DNA from: an uncultured Oscillospiraceae bacterium
GTDB lineage: Bacteria; Bacillota; Clostridia; Oscillospirales; Oscillospiraceae
Assembly (NCBI GenBank): GCA_900751035.1
Contig: CAADSF010000037.1
Location: forward strand, 1-8,753
Reading direction: 5' to 3'
Length of the DNA: 8,753 nucleotides
Shown piece by piece: positions 1 to 5,623 of the stretch. The notes under the pieces were generated by a model. That model worked only from the letters and a program-made list of their open reading frames with translations. It was not told where the DNA came from and did no database searches. A program made the translations under genes and the position numbers. The first letter of the stretch is position 1; the number at the start of each line of letters is the position of its first letter.

Positions 1-75
1 GTCGGCGCGTGCGCCCGCAGCCTGCGAAACGCGGGCAAACTCAGAAAGCAGCTTTGCGTGTTCTTCAAAAAACAT
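1..75 (-). CDS. 5' fragment of a gene running off the left edge, possibly class II aldolase
   Basis: The first 25 codons of a minus-strand gene are visible; the rest lies outside the window. The start is the ATG at 75-73, preceded on the minus strand by AAAGGAG about 9 nt upstream. The visible peptide begins MFFEEHAKLLSEFARVSQ and ends with AAGARAD. It is amphipathic and helical and has no signal peptide or membrane segment, so a cytoplasmic protein is likely. The pattern of an N-terminal helix ending in a Gly-Ala-Arg turn resembles the start of some class II aldolase/adducin-type sugar-phosphate aldolases, where a GGGNTS-type motif would follow, but that motif would lie off the window. It is the next gene after the sugar-binding lipoprotein on the same strand, behind an intrinsic terminator and with no clear promoter of its own, so it is probably expressed by read-through. 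The CDS call is fairly secure; the function is a weak guess. Confidence 0.6.
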   Translation of the reverse strand, partial: MFFEEHAKLLSEFARVSQAAGARAD

Positions 76-105
76 GATGTTTTCTCCTTTTTTCTTAATT
101 TGGAC

Positions 106-139
106 AAGAAAAACCGGCCAGCCCTTTTGGAGCTGGCCG
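106..139 (-). terminator. Intrinsic terminator after the sugar-binding lipoprotein gene
   Basis: On the minus strand an 8-bp perfect stem (CGGCCAGC at 132-139 as the complement, GCTGGCCG at 115-122) encloses a 9-nt loop and is followed by GTTTTTCTT. This is a standard rho-independent terminator, 73 nt after the lipoprotein stop codon and 31 nt before the start of the next gene. No convincing promoter lies between it and that gene, so it probably lowers the expression of the downstream gene relative to the binding protein. Confidence 0.75.
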
Positions 140-211
140 ATTGCCTCTTACATATTGACTTCGCGCAAATTCAGTCTTTCGCTGTTTTGCATCCGAAAGC
201 CTGTATGGAAA

Positions 212-1261
212 TTATTCGAACCAGCTGAAGTTGTCCTTCGTTTCCGGATATGCAACCGGAGTCGGGAGTCTGGTCCAGCCCGGAGTAGCGGTGCCCTGAA
301 GGACAGCATACAGCGTCTCAACTGCCAGCTTGCCTTCGGCAACGGGATCCTGCGTGGAGCACGCGGACAGCCAGCCGTCGGTCATTGCATCATACAGAAC
401 CATGTTGGAGCCCATGGCGATGAACTTCACGTCGCCCGGCTTGAAGCCAGCCGCTTCCAGTGCGGAGATAACGCCCGTGGACATGCCGCCGTCCTGCACG
501 ATGACGCAGTCGATCTGGCCGCCCGCGCTCTTGATGCCGTAAGCGGTGATCATGTCAGCGGCCTTGGTCAGTGCGGTTTCAGCGGAGAAATCGCAGTTCT
601 GATAGTCAAGACGGACGTACTTGGCCGGATCGAGGATTTCATCCATGGCCTTGTCCATGTAGATGGTCTGCATATGGCCGGCAGTACCAGCAATTACAAC
701 GTAGTTGCAGCCGTCCGGGAACATCTCAATCAGCGTGTTGGCCTGCGTTTCACCATGGGAATACGCGTCGGGGCCGACATAGTATTTCATGCCGACTTCG
801 TCGATCTTGTCGCCGGTGTAGGCGTTGACACCGACCCAGGCGATACCGCTGTCGTTCAGAGCCTCGATGACGGGCAGAGCGCCGTCAACGTCAGCCGGGA
901 AGTACAGGAAGCCGTCGTAGCCCTCGGAGATAGCCAGATTGGCCTGCTCCAGCTGCTTCTGCTGGCTGTTTTCGCCGTCCATGACGTCCAGCGTGCAGCC
1001 GAGCGCCTCAGCGGCGGCAACTGCGGACGGGTCGTATGCCGCGCAGTACGGAGCGGTGTAGTATGCGTTGGAGAGCATCAGGCGGTAGCCGCCCTCTTTG
1101 GTCTCCTCGGCAGCTGCGGGAGTCTCTTCGGTCTTTTCTTCGGTCTTGGTTTCGGCAGTCGTTTCTGCGGGCTTTGTCTCAGCGGGCTTCTCAGAGGTTG
1201 CGCACGCAACCAGAGCGAAAACCATGACGGCTGCGAGCAGGAGTGCAAGGATCTTTTTCAT
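212..1261 (-). CDS. Sugar ABC transporter substrate-binding lipoprotein
   Basis: Extracellular solute receptor of a CUT2-type sugar importer, anchored to the outer face of the membrane. The 349-residue product starts with a lipoprotein signal: KK, a hydrophobic stretch, then lipobox LVAC with Cys20 as the lipidated residue. Residues 21-56 form a low-complexity Thr/Glu/Lys/Pro/Ala tether. From about residue 59 the protein follows the periplasmic-binding-protein type 1 fold: a first strand RLMLSN, a later Q-rich helix, then YDGFLYFPADVDGALPVI, equivalent to the family's 'gvDaiii.p.d..a..pvi' segment, and GIAWVGVN. The C-terminal half has VIAGTAGH, CVIVQDGG and IAMGSN strands. The start is supported by GGAG 9 nt upstream. 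It is transcribed away from the ATPase/permease operon and most likely serves it, since that operon has no binding protein. A promoter with an overlapping-leader operator lies at 1427-1480. The sugar cannot be read from the sequence. Confidence 0.93.
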   Translation of the reverse strand: MKKILALLLAAVMVFALVACATSEKPAETKPAETTAETKTEEKTEETPAAAEETKEGGYRLMLSNAYYTAPYCAAYDPSAVAAAEALGCTLDVMDGENSQQKQLEQANLAISEGYDGFLYFPADVDGALPVIEALNDSGIAWVGVNAYTGDKIDEVGMKYYVGPDAYSHGETQANTLIEMFPDGCNYVVIAGTAGHMQTIYMDKAMDEILDPAKYVRLDYQNCDFSAETALTKAADMITAYGIKSAGGQIDCVIVQDGGMSTGVISALEAAGFKPGDVKFIAMGSNMVLYDAMTDGWLSACSTQDPVAEGKLAVETLYAVLQGTATPGWTRLPTPVAYPETKDNFSWFE

Positions 1262-1341
1262 TGTAGTTCTCCTTCTGTTTTATTTATCTTTCACGCATAC
1301 AGCTGCGTCAAGACCGGAATGGAACAATCTGCAAAGTCATT

Positions 1342-1355
1342 TTTAATCGTTTAAA
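1342..1355. promoter_or_regulatory. LacI-family operator O1 (leader of binding-protein gene)
   Basis: TTTAATCGTTTAAA, a near-perfect palindrome with the central CG typical of LacI-family sites; only one pair of positions breaks the symmetry. It lies about 90 nt downstream of the predicted start of transcription, 85 bp centre-to-centre from O2. It could act as an auxiliary looping site or a roadblock. It is one of five copies around the LacI-type gene. Confidence 0.7.
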
Positions 1356-1364
1356 TTCGAATAT

Positions 1365-1404
1365 AAAAAACAATGCGATCATGGTTTTTATTCAGATCGC
1401 GTTG
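1365..1404 (-). terminator. Terminator-like hairpin in the binding-protein leader (possible attenuator)
   Basis: On the minus strand two 10-nt arms (complements of 1395-1404 and 1371-1380) pair with a single C·A mismatch around a 14-nt loop and run directly into six T residues followed by ATAT. This has the form of a rho-independent terminator, yet it lies downstream of the binding-protein promoter and 104 nt before the start codon. It could be an attenuator of the binding-protein transcript, or a back-up stop for transcripts from the regulator gene. No known riboswitch was recognised. Confidence 0.5.
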
Positions 1405-1426
1405 CAGATAAGCGGAACTCTCAGAA

Positions 1427-1440
1427 TTTAAACGATTTAC
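1427..1440. promoter_or_regulatory. LacI-family operator O2 at the binding-protein promoter
   Basis: Read on the minus strand this is GTAAATCGTTTAAA, 11 nt downstream of the -10 box, so it covers about +5 to +18 of the transcript. It differs by one base from O4 (GTTAATCGTTTAAA), which sits at exactly the same distance from the -10 box of the divergent operon. A repressor bound here would block transcription of the binding-protein gene. Confidence 0.75.
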
Positions 1441-1451
1441 TTGATATTCAC

Positions 1452-1480
1452 ATTATAAACGTCTGCCGCAGAAAATGCAA
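1452..1480 (-). promoter_or_regulatory. Sigma-A-type promoter of the binding-protein gene
   Basis: On the minus strand TTGCAT (1480-1475), a 17-nt spacer, then a perfect TATAAT (1457-1452). The predicted start of transcription is near 1445, giving a leader of about 184 nt before the ATG at 1261. It lies between the regulator's terminator and the binding-protein gene, so it gives the binding protein an independent transcript. Confidence 0.75.
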
Positions 1481-1570
1481 CGTACGTTTCTTTCAAATTA
1501 TTGATTTTCAAATTGTGCAGAATATACAAAAACGAGGCGAAAATACGCAATTCCTTGCATGACGGACGTG

Positions 1571-1600
1571 CAAAACGCCGCCCGGCGGAGCGGGCGGCGT
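1571..1600 (-). terminator. Intrinsic terminator of the LacI-type regulator gene
   Basis: A 10-bp perfect GC-rich stem (ACGCCGCCCG at 1575-1584 with CGGGCGGCGT at 1591-1600) around a 6-nt loop begins 24 nt after the regulator's stop codon. On the minus strand the stem ends in T and is followed by TTTGC, a short but plausible U-tract. Confidence 0.7.
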
Positions 1601-1624
1601 GAAATGTGGGGGCGGGTGTGCAGA

Positions 1625-2671
1625 TCACCAGTTCGTCAGATCCCACACCGTGTCCGAGATCGGCACGGAGGAGCTGCGGATGATAAGCGGCGATTCGAGC
1701 ACGGCGTGCCGGACGGCTGCGGACGGCGTCTCGATCCGGCGGACGCATTCGCTCACGGCCTCATATCCCATATAATAGCGCGGAACGGAGAGCGTCGTCA
1801 GGGACGGCGAGATCAGTGTGGATGGAAACAGGTTGTCAAAGCCGGTCACGGCAACCTCCGCCGGGATCTGGATGTTGGATTCCTTCAGCGCCTTGATTGC
1901 ACCGATGGCGGCCTGGTCGTTTGATGCCTGTACCGCGTCAAAATCCAGACCGTTTGCGATAGCCTGTTTGACAATGCTGTAGCCGGAATGCGACAGAAAA
2001 TCGCCCTTTGCGATGAGCTCATCGCGGACCGGCAGCGCGTTGCGCTTCAGCGTCATAATATAGCCCTCCAGCCGCTCGATCTCGTGCATCAGCTGGGACG
2101 GACCGGAAATATACAGGATTCGGCGGCGGTTCTGGTCGATCAGATGCTGTGTCATCTGGCCGCTCCCGCGCTTGCAGTCGACGCGGATGCTGGAAATCCG
2201 CTCCTTGTGCAGCGTTGTTTCCAGACTGACAATCGGGACGGACTGGGCAAGCGAGTCTGCAAGCTCTGCCCCCCACTGCTCGACATCGCGGCAATTTACG
2301 CAGGAGTCGAGGATCACGGCGTCGACATGGTTGCCGCGCAGCGCAGCGATGCTCTGCCGCTCCGTATCAAAATTATAGTTGCTGCTCAGAAGCGTGATGC
2401 AGTAGCCGAAGTCGCTGGCCGCCGTCATCATTCCATGCAGAACATCGTTGAAGAACAGCTTTGTAACGTCAGGCAGTACGACGCCAATCGTATTGGTCCG
2501 CTGCGTTTTCAGGCCGCGGGCAATCATGTTGACATGATAGTCCAATTCCTTGATTGCGCGCAGAACATTCTCACGTACTTCTGGCGTGACGGCGCGTTTG
2601 CCTGTCAGAACGTTTGAAACGGTCGCAACAGATACGCCTGCGCGATCCGCAACGTCTTTCATTCTCGCCAT
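1625..2671 (-). CDS. LacI-family transcriptional regulator, likely local repressor
   Basis: A 348-residue LacI/GalR-type regulator. Residues 4-22 form the helix-turn-helix (MKDVADRAGVSVATVSNVL), followed by the usual TGKRAVTPEVRENVLRAI helix and a hinge helix around 48-58 (NMIARGLKTQ, with the minor-groove Leu at 54). From residue 60 (TIGVVLPD) to the end is the periplasmic-binding-protein-like effector domain, including RILYISGP, FDAVQASND and the VTGFDN strand typical of the family. Length is normal. The start is chosen because GGAGG lies 7 nt upstream of the ATG at 2671; the internal Met4 has no such site. It is encoded between the two arms of the transporter and flanked by five matching palindromic operators, which makes local repression relieved by the transported sugar or a metabolite the best reading. 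Its own promoter is at 2710-2739 and O3 lies just upstream of it, so autoregulation is possible. The effector is unknown. Confidence 0.95.
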   Translation of the reverse strand: MARMKDVADRAGVSVATVSNVLTGKRAVTPEVRENVLRAIKELDYHVNMIARGLKTQRTNTIGVVLPDVTKLFFNDVLHGMMTAASDFGYCITLLSSNYNFDTERQSIAALRGNHVDAVILDSCVNCRDVEQWGAELADSLAQSVPIVSLETTLHKERISSIRVDCKRGSGQMTQHLIDQNRRRILYISGPSQLMHEIERLEGYIMTLKRNALPVRDELIAKGDFLSHSGYSIVKQAIANGLDFDAVQASNDQAAIGAIKALKESNIQIPAEVAVTGFDNLFPSTLISPSLTTLSVPRYYMGYEAVSECVRRIETPSAAVRHAVLESPLIIRSSSVPISDTVWDLTNW

Positions 2672-2709
2672 ACTTGATCCTCCCCAGTCAGGATGCAGAT
2701 TGTTTTATT

Positions 2710-2739
2710 ATTGTAAGAGGTGTTTCAGGTAAAAGTCAA
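2710..2739 (-). promoter_or_regulatory. Promoter of the LacI-type regulator gene
   Basis: On the minus strand TTGACT (2739-2734), an 18-nt spacer, then TACAAT (2715-2710). The predicted start of transcription is near 2703, giving a leader of about 32 nt before the ATG at 2671. Operator O3 lies about 30 bp upstream of the -35 box and does not overlap the promoter. Confidence 0.75.
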
Positions 2740-2767
2740 GAGCAAAGCAATGAAAACTGCAGAAAAA

Positions 2768-2781
2768 TTTAAACGGTTAAA
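2768..2781. promoter_or_regulatory. LacI-family operator O3
   Basis: TTTAAACGGTTAAA with a central CG and flanking A-runs. The wider match AATTTAAACGGTTAAAAA resembles O1 read on the minus strand (AATTTAAACGATTAAAAA), differing at one base. It lies between the leftward regulator promoter and the rightward operon promoters, 171 bp centre-to-centre from O4, so it may be an auxiliary looping site or an autoregulatory site. Confidence 0.65.
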
Positions 2782-2816
2782 AAGCGCAGGAAGTGCGGGC
2801 TGTCCCTATATTTGCG

Positions 2817-2835
2817 CTGCTTTTCGAAAAAGCAG
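2817..2835. repeat. Short inverted repeat upstream of the operon promoters
   Basis: CTGCTTTT at 2817-2824 and AAAAGCAG at 2828-2835 form an 8-bp perfect inverted repeat around a 3-nt loop. No T-run follows on either strand, so it is not a typical terminator. It lies 21 bp upstream of the -35 box at 2857, where a second transcription factor could bind. Nothing in the sequence identifies one. Confidence 0.4.
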
Positions 2836-2856
2836 GCATTAGAAAAAGTACACAAT

Positions 2857-2885
2857 TTGGACACGATTTTTTTGGTTGTTATACT
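2857..2885 (+). promoter_or_regulatory. Weaker candidate promoter P1 for the transporter operon
   Basis: TTGGAC, a 17-nt spacer and TATACT. The -35 match is weak and the -10 good. It lies upstream of the better candidate P2 and may be a secondary promoter or chance in an AT-rich stretch. Confidence 0.35.
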
Positions 2886-2898
2886 CATGAAAAGAAGA

Positions 2899-2927
2899 TT
2901 GAAAATAAAGAGGGCGTGATATATAAT
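2899..2927 (+). promoter_or_regulatory. Main candidate promoter P2 for the transporter operon
   Basis: TTGAAA (2899-2904), a 17-nt spacer, then a perfect TATAAT (2922-2927). The predicted start of transcription is near 2934. Operator O4 begins 11 nt after the -10 box, exactly as O2 does at the binding-protein promoter, which supports this as the regulated promoter. Confidence 0.75.
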
Positions 2928-2938
2928 TAGTTTTACAA

Positions 2939-2952
2939 GTTAATCGTTTAAA
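2939..2952. promoter_or_regulatory. LacI-family operator O4 at the transporter promoter
   Basis: GTTAATCGTTTAAA, covering about +5 to +18 of the predicted transcript. It is one base different from O2 in the same orientation relative to transcription and at the same spacing from the -10 box. Binding here would block expression of the ATPase-permease-cupin operon. Confidence 0.75.
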
Positions 2953-3016
2953 ACAGAAGCAGAAAAGTATTCCTCGCTTTTAACGCGAAGCGGAGCGACG
3001 ATTTAATTTTCTGAAA

Positions 3017-3030
3017 TATAATCGATTAAA
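3017..3030. promoter_or_regulatory. LacI-family operator O5 in the transporter leader
   Basis: TATAATCGATTAAA, containing the perfect 10-bp palindrome TAATCGATTA at 3019-3028. It is 78 bp centre-to-centre from O4, comparable to the 85 bp between O2 and O1 in the other control region, so each transcription unit has a promoter-proximal operator plus one in its leader. The first six bases also read TATAAT but have no -35 partner. Confidence 0.65.
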
Positions 3031-3049
3031 TTATACGTATTGTGAATGC

Positions 3050-3065
3050 CGGGCGTATACGCCCG
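3050..3065. repeat. 16-bp perfect palindrome in the transporter leader
   Basis: CGGGCGTATACGCCCG is self-complementary over 16 bp, and as RNA would give a 6-bp stem with a TATA loop. It lies 51 nt before the ATPase start codon and is far more GC-rich than its surroundings. No T-run follows, so it is not a typical terminator. It may be an RNA stem that affects translation or stability, or a binding site for a different regulator. Confidence 0.5.
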
Positions 3066-3102
3066 CGAAAAGCTCTTACAAAACAGACCCTATTACTTTA
3101 AG

Positions 3103-3109
3103 AAGGTGG
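3103..3109 (+). promoter_or_regulatory. Ribosome binding site that sets the ATPase start
   Basis: AAGGTGG lies 6 nt before the ATG at 3116. A TTG at 3110 is in the same frame but directly abuts this site, which is too close for initiation, so the ATG is preferred. Confidence 0.75.
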
Positions 3110-3115
3110 TTGAAA

Positions 3116-4600
3116 ATGAGTGCGTACATTCTTGAGATGAAAAACATCACGAAGACATTTCCGGGTGTCATTGCCCTGAACAATGTCAGCCTGCAGGTAA
3201 AGCGCGGTGAGATTCACGCGCTTGTCGGCGAAAACGGTGCTGGAAAGTCTACACTGATGAAGGTCCTGAACGGCGTCCATCAGGCAGACAGCGGCGAGAT
3301 CCTGATCGACGGTCAGGCCGTTAAGATTCGGAATACAACCGACGCTGAACGGCTTGGGATTGGACTCGTGTTCCAGGAATGCAATCTGGTCAATTCCCTT
3401 TCTGTTGCAGAGAATATGTTCCTGAACAAGCTGAAGGGCGGAAAGAGATTTGTAAACTGGAAGCAGCTCAACGCGACCACGCAGGAATTTCTGGACTCCC
3501 TCTGTTTTGACTTCCGGGCCACCGCAAAAATCGAGGATCTTTCCGCCTCTCAGAAGCAGATGGTAGAAATCGCAAAGGTTTTGTACAAAAAACCGCGCGT
3601 CATCGTCATGGATGAACCGACGTCCTCTCTGACGACAGGCGAAACACGGCATCTGTTTGATATCATGCACACGCTGAAGGAAAACGGCACGACCATCGTG
3701 TATATTTCGCACAAAATGGACGAGATCTTCGAGATGTGCGACACGGCGACCGTTGTCCGGGACGGCAACATCATTGAGACGCGGCCGACGAAGGACTTTA
3801 CGCGCGATGAGATTGTCGAGCGGATGGTCGGCAGAAGTGTGGATACGGAATATCCGAAGCGCAGCTGCAAACCGGGCGAGGTCGTATTGAAGCTGGACAA
3901 CGTTGTGCGCAGCGGCGTCGTCGGGCCGATCTCCTTTGAACTGCACAAGGGAGAGATTCTGGGTCTTGCCGGTCTGGTCGGCTCTGGTCGAACCGAGATT
4001 GCAGAGGCAATCTTCGGCGCGGAGCATTATGACGGCGGCGTGATTGAGATTGGCGGCAGGAAGGTCGTGATCTCCTCGACCGCGGACGGAAAGAAAAACG
4101 GCGTCGGCCTTCTGACAGAGGATCGCAAGGAGACCGGTCTGATCCTGTCCTACGATCTGATTCGGAACATTACCATCACAAATCTGAAGAAGATCAAGAC
4201 CGGGCTTGTGCTCGATAAGAAAAAGGAACGCGCCGCCGCGACGGCGCTCGCGGAGGAGCTCGGCGTAAAGACGCCGTCCATGATGCAGATTGCGGGCAAT
4301 CTTTCCGGCGGCAACCAGCAGAAGGTCGTTTTTGCGAAGTGGCTGTTTTCCGATGTGGATATCCTCATTCTGGACGAGCCCACGCGCGGCATCGACGTTG
4401 GCGCGAAATACGATATCTACTGTCTGATGAACAAGCTGGTCGAGAGCGGAAAATCGGTCATCATGATCTCCTCGGAGCTGCCGGAGGTTCTCGGCATGAG
4501 CGACCGGCTGGTCGTCCTGTCGGGCGGCGAAAAGGCTGGTGAGCTGAGCCGGGAAGAGGCTTCCGCCGAGGCTGTCATGCATCTGGCGATCAAGAACTGA
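3116..4600 (+). CDS. Sugar ABC transporter ATP-binding protein, two fused nucleotide-binding domains
   Basis: Energy-coupling subunit of a CUT2 (ribose/galactose-type) importer, on the cytoplasmic face of the membrane. The 494 residues match the usual length of about 500 for RbsA/MglA/XylG relatives. Domain 1: Walker A GENGAGKST (38-46), signature LSASQKQ (from 142), Walker B VIVMDEP (162-168) and H-loop His199. Domain 2: a degenerate Walker A reading GLVGSGRTE, without the GK[ST] end, then LSGGNQQK (from 396), Walker B ILILDEPTRG (from 416) and ISSELPEVLGMSDR. A changed second Walker A is normal in this family, where domain 1 carries the canonical site; the LSxSQ-type signature of domain 1 recalls MglA. 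It is first in the operon, and its stop codon abuts the ribosome site of permease 1 twelve nt before that start. No paralogue-specific feature identifies the sugar. Confidence 0.96.
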   Translation: MSAYILEMKNITKTFPGVIALNNVSLQVKRGEIHALVGENGAGKSTLMKVLNGVHQADSGEILIDGQAVKIRNTTDAERLGIGLVFQECNLVNSLSVAENMFLNKLKGGKRFVNWKQLNATTQEFLDSLCFDFRATAKIEDLSASQKQMVEIAKVLYKKPRVIVMDEPTSSLTTGETRHLFDIMHTLKENGTTIVYISHKMDEIFEMCDTATVVRDGNIIETRPTKDFTRDEIVERMVGRSVDTEYPKRSCKPGEVVLKLDNVVRSGVVGPISFELHKGEILGLAGLVGSGRTEIAEAIFGAEHYDGGVIEIGGRKVVISSTADGKKNGVGLLTEDRKETGLILSYDLIRNITITNLKKIKTGLVLDKKKERAAATALAEELGVKTPSMMQIAGNLSGGNQQKVVFAKWLFSDVDILILDEPTRGIDVGAKYDIYCLMNKLVESGKSVIMISSELPEVLGMSDRLVVLSGGEKAGELSREEASAEAVMHLAIKN

Positions 4601-4612
4601 GGAGGTGCGGAT

Positions 4613-5623
4613 ATGGAGAAGCTATCGCAAAAGAGCATCAAAAAGGGATTTGACTTCAAAAGCTTTTTCAGAGAATGGGGTCTCATCTTTCTTATTTTAA
4701 TCATTATTGCAATCGCGTCGGCAAAACGGCCTGCATTTTTGAGCGGCAGCAACCTGATCAACATTCTGCGTTCGTATTCCACCATCGGTATCGCTGCATT
4801 GGGTATGGCCTACACGGTCATCGCGGGCGGTATGGATTTGTCCATCAGCTCGACGGTTTCCCTGTCTGCGGTTCTGACGATGCTTGTGATCAACGCAACA
4901 ACCGTTGACCGCGTTTCACCGGATTACGCATCGCTTGTTGTTCTGCTGATTGGCATTGTGGTCGGCGCTGTCGTCGGCTGCATCAGCGGCGGTATCCTCG
5001 CGGCCGTCAACGGCCGGATGGGCGAATCCTTTATCATTACATATGCGATTCAGATCATTGTTGCAGCCGTCGCAAATGCAGTTGTAAACGGACAGTTCCA
5101 GTCCGCCAGCTACAAAAGCGGTATGTTCAAGATGCTCGGCTCCGGCGTTGTACCGGTTCTGTTTTTCCTGGTTATCGCCGTCATCATGCAGTTCATATTG
5201 GCAAAAACAGCCTTTGGCCGGAACCTGTACTTCCTGGGCGCCAACATGGAGGCTGCCAAGATGGCCGGTATCCGTACACGGCGCATTCGCTTCGCAGCGC
5301 ATGTGATTTGCGGGATCTGCGCTGGTATCGCAGGCGTTCTGGTCGTCGCGCGTGTCAACTCCGCGTCCATTCAGCAGGGTCTCAACTATGAAATGGATGC
5401 AATGGCCTGCGTCGCGGTCGGCGGTACATCCCTGAACGGCGGCAGCGGCAGCATCCTGAAGGTCGTGCTCGGCGTCGTTGTGCTCGGTGTGCTGCTCAAC
5501 GCGCTGAATCTGCTTGGCGTACAGGCAAATGAGCAGTTGATTGTCCGCGGCGCGGTCGTAATTCTGGCAGTCATTCTGGATACCTGGAATAAAAAAGCCA
5601 AGCTGAAGGAGGTCGCGAAATAA
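4613..5623 (+). CDS. Sugar ABC transporter permease 1 (RbsC-like)
   Basis: Integral membrane channel subunit of the CUT2 importer, 336 residues, BPD_transp_2 type. A charged N-terminal stretch leads into the first membrane helix at about 22-38. Family motifs follow in order: NILRSYSTIGIAALGM, IAGGMDLSIS (GGMDLS at 72-77), NGRMGESFIITYA, FGRNLYFLGANMEAAKMAGI as the cytoplasmic coupling segment, and MACVAVGGTSLNGGSGS (GGTSLNGG at 270-277), then a hydrophobic C-terminal end with LNLLGV. GGAGG lies 9 nt before the ATG, overlapping the end of the ATPase gene. The stop codon overlaps the start of permease 2 by one base (TAATG), which suggests translational coupling and roughly equal amounts of the two subunits. 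Confidence 0.95.
   Translation: MEKLSQKSIKKGFDFKSFFREWGLIFLILIIIAIASAKRPAFLSGSNLINILRSYSTIGIAALGMAYTVIAGGMDLSISSTVSLSAVLTMLVINATTVDRVSPDYASLVVLLIGIVVGAVVGCISGGILAAVNGRMGESFIITYAIQIIVAAVANAVVNGQFQSASYKSGMFKMLGSGVVPVLFFLVIAVIMQFILAKTAFGRNLYFLGANMEAAKMAGIRTRRIRFAAHVICGICAGIAGVLVVARVNSASIQQGLNYEMDAMACVAVGGTSLNGGSGSILKVVLGVVVLGVLLNALNLLGVQANEQLIVRGAVVILAVILDTWNKKAKLKEVAK

Larger units (their letters stand above)
1262..1624. other. Control region between lacI-type gene and binding-protein gene
   Basis: This 363-nt non-coding stretch holds, read leftward, the regulator's terminator (1571-1600), the binding-protein promoter (1452-1480), an operator right after the predicted start of transcription (1427-1440), a terminator-like hairpin (1365-1404), a second operator (1342-1355) and a small ACGCA/TGCGT hairpin (1293-1308). 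The predicted leader is about 184 nt long. The stretch 1481-1570 is AT-rich with nothing else recognised beyond a 10-bp palindrome AACGTACGTT at 1479-1488 that overlaps the end of the -35 box. Confidence 0.7.
2672..3115. other. Divergent control region between regulator gene and transporter operon
   Basis: This 444-nt AT-rich stretch carries no gene. It holds the leftward regulator promoter (2710-2739), operator O3 (2768-2781), a CTGCTTTT/AAAAGCAG inverted repeat (2817-2835), two candidate rightward promoters (2857-2885 and 2899-2927), operators O4 (2939-2952) and O5 (3017-3030), a 16-bp perfect palindrome (3050-3065) and the ribosome site of the ATPase gene. The predicted rightward leader is about 182 nt, close in length to that of the binding-protein gene. 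Confidence 0.75.

Noticed and set aside
148..192. 14-codon frame after the binding-protein stop (minus strand, starting MQNSER)
   Set aside because: Too short and without a good ribosome site; most likely the untranslated 3' end before the terminator.
1281..1310. Second promoter close to the binding-protein start (TTGACG followed by GATAAA on the minus strand)
   Set aside because: The -10 match is poor and transcription would begin almost at the ribosome site. The promoter at 1452-1480 is much better.
74..1354. Long open frame on the plus strand opposite the binding-protein gene
   Set aside because: It has no ribosome site, its translation resembles no known family, and it mirrors a convincing lipoprotein gene. 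Codon choice in the real gene leaves the opposite strand free of stops.
1308..1382. 24-codon leader peptide in the binding-protein leader (minus strand, starting MIALFF)
   Set aside because: Its ATG lies in the loop of the hairpin with no ribosome site upstream, and it has no run of regulatory codons. Not enough to support a translated leader peptide.
1342..3030. Reading the palindromes as catabolite-repression (CcpA) sites
   Set aside because: They share the central CG of LacI-family sites but lack the TG...CA ends of the usual cre consensus, and they cluster around a local LacI-type gene.
3046..3118. Upstream ATG in the transporter leader
   Set aside because: It has no ribosome site and runs out of frame into the ATPase gene; it overlaps the palindrome at 3050-3065.
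3098..4582. 494-codon open frame opposite the ABC ATPase gene
   Set aside because: The ATPase has all expected motifs in the plus strand. The antisense product is rich in His, Arg and Asp without recognisable domains.
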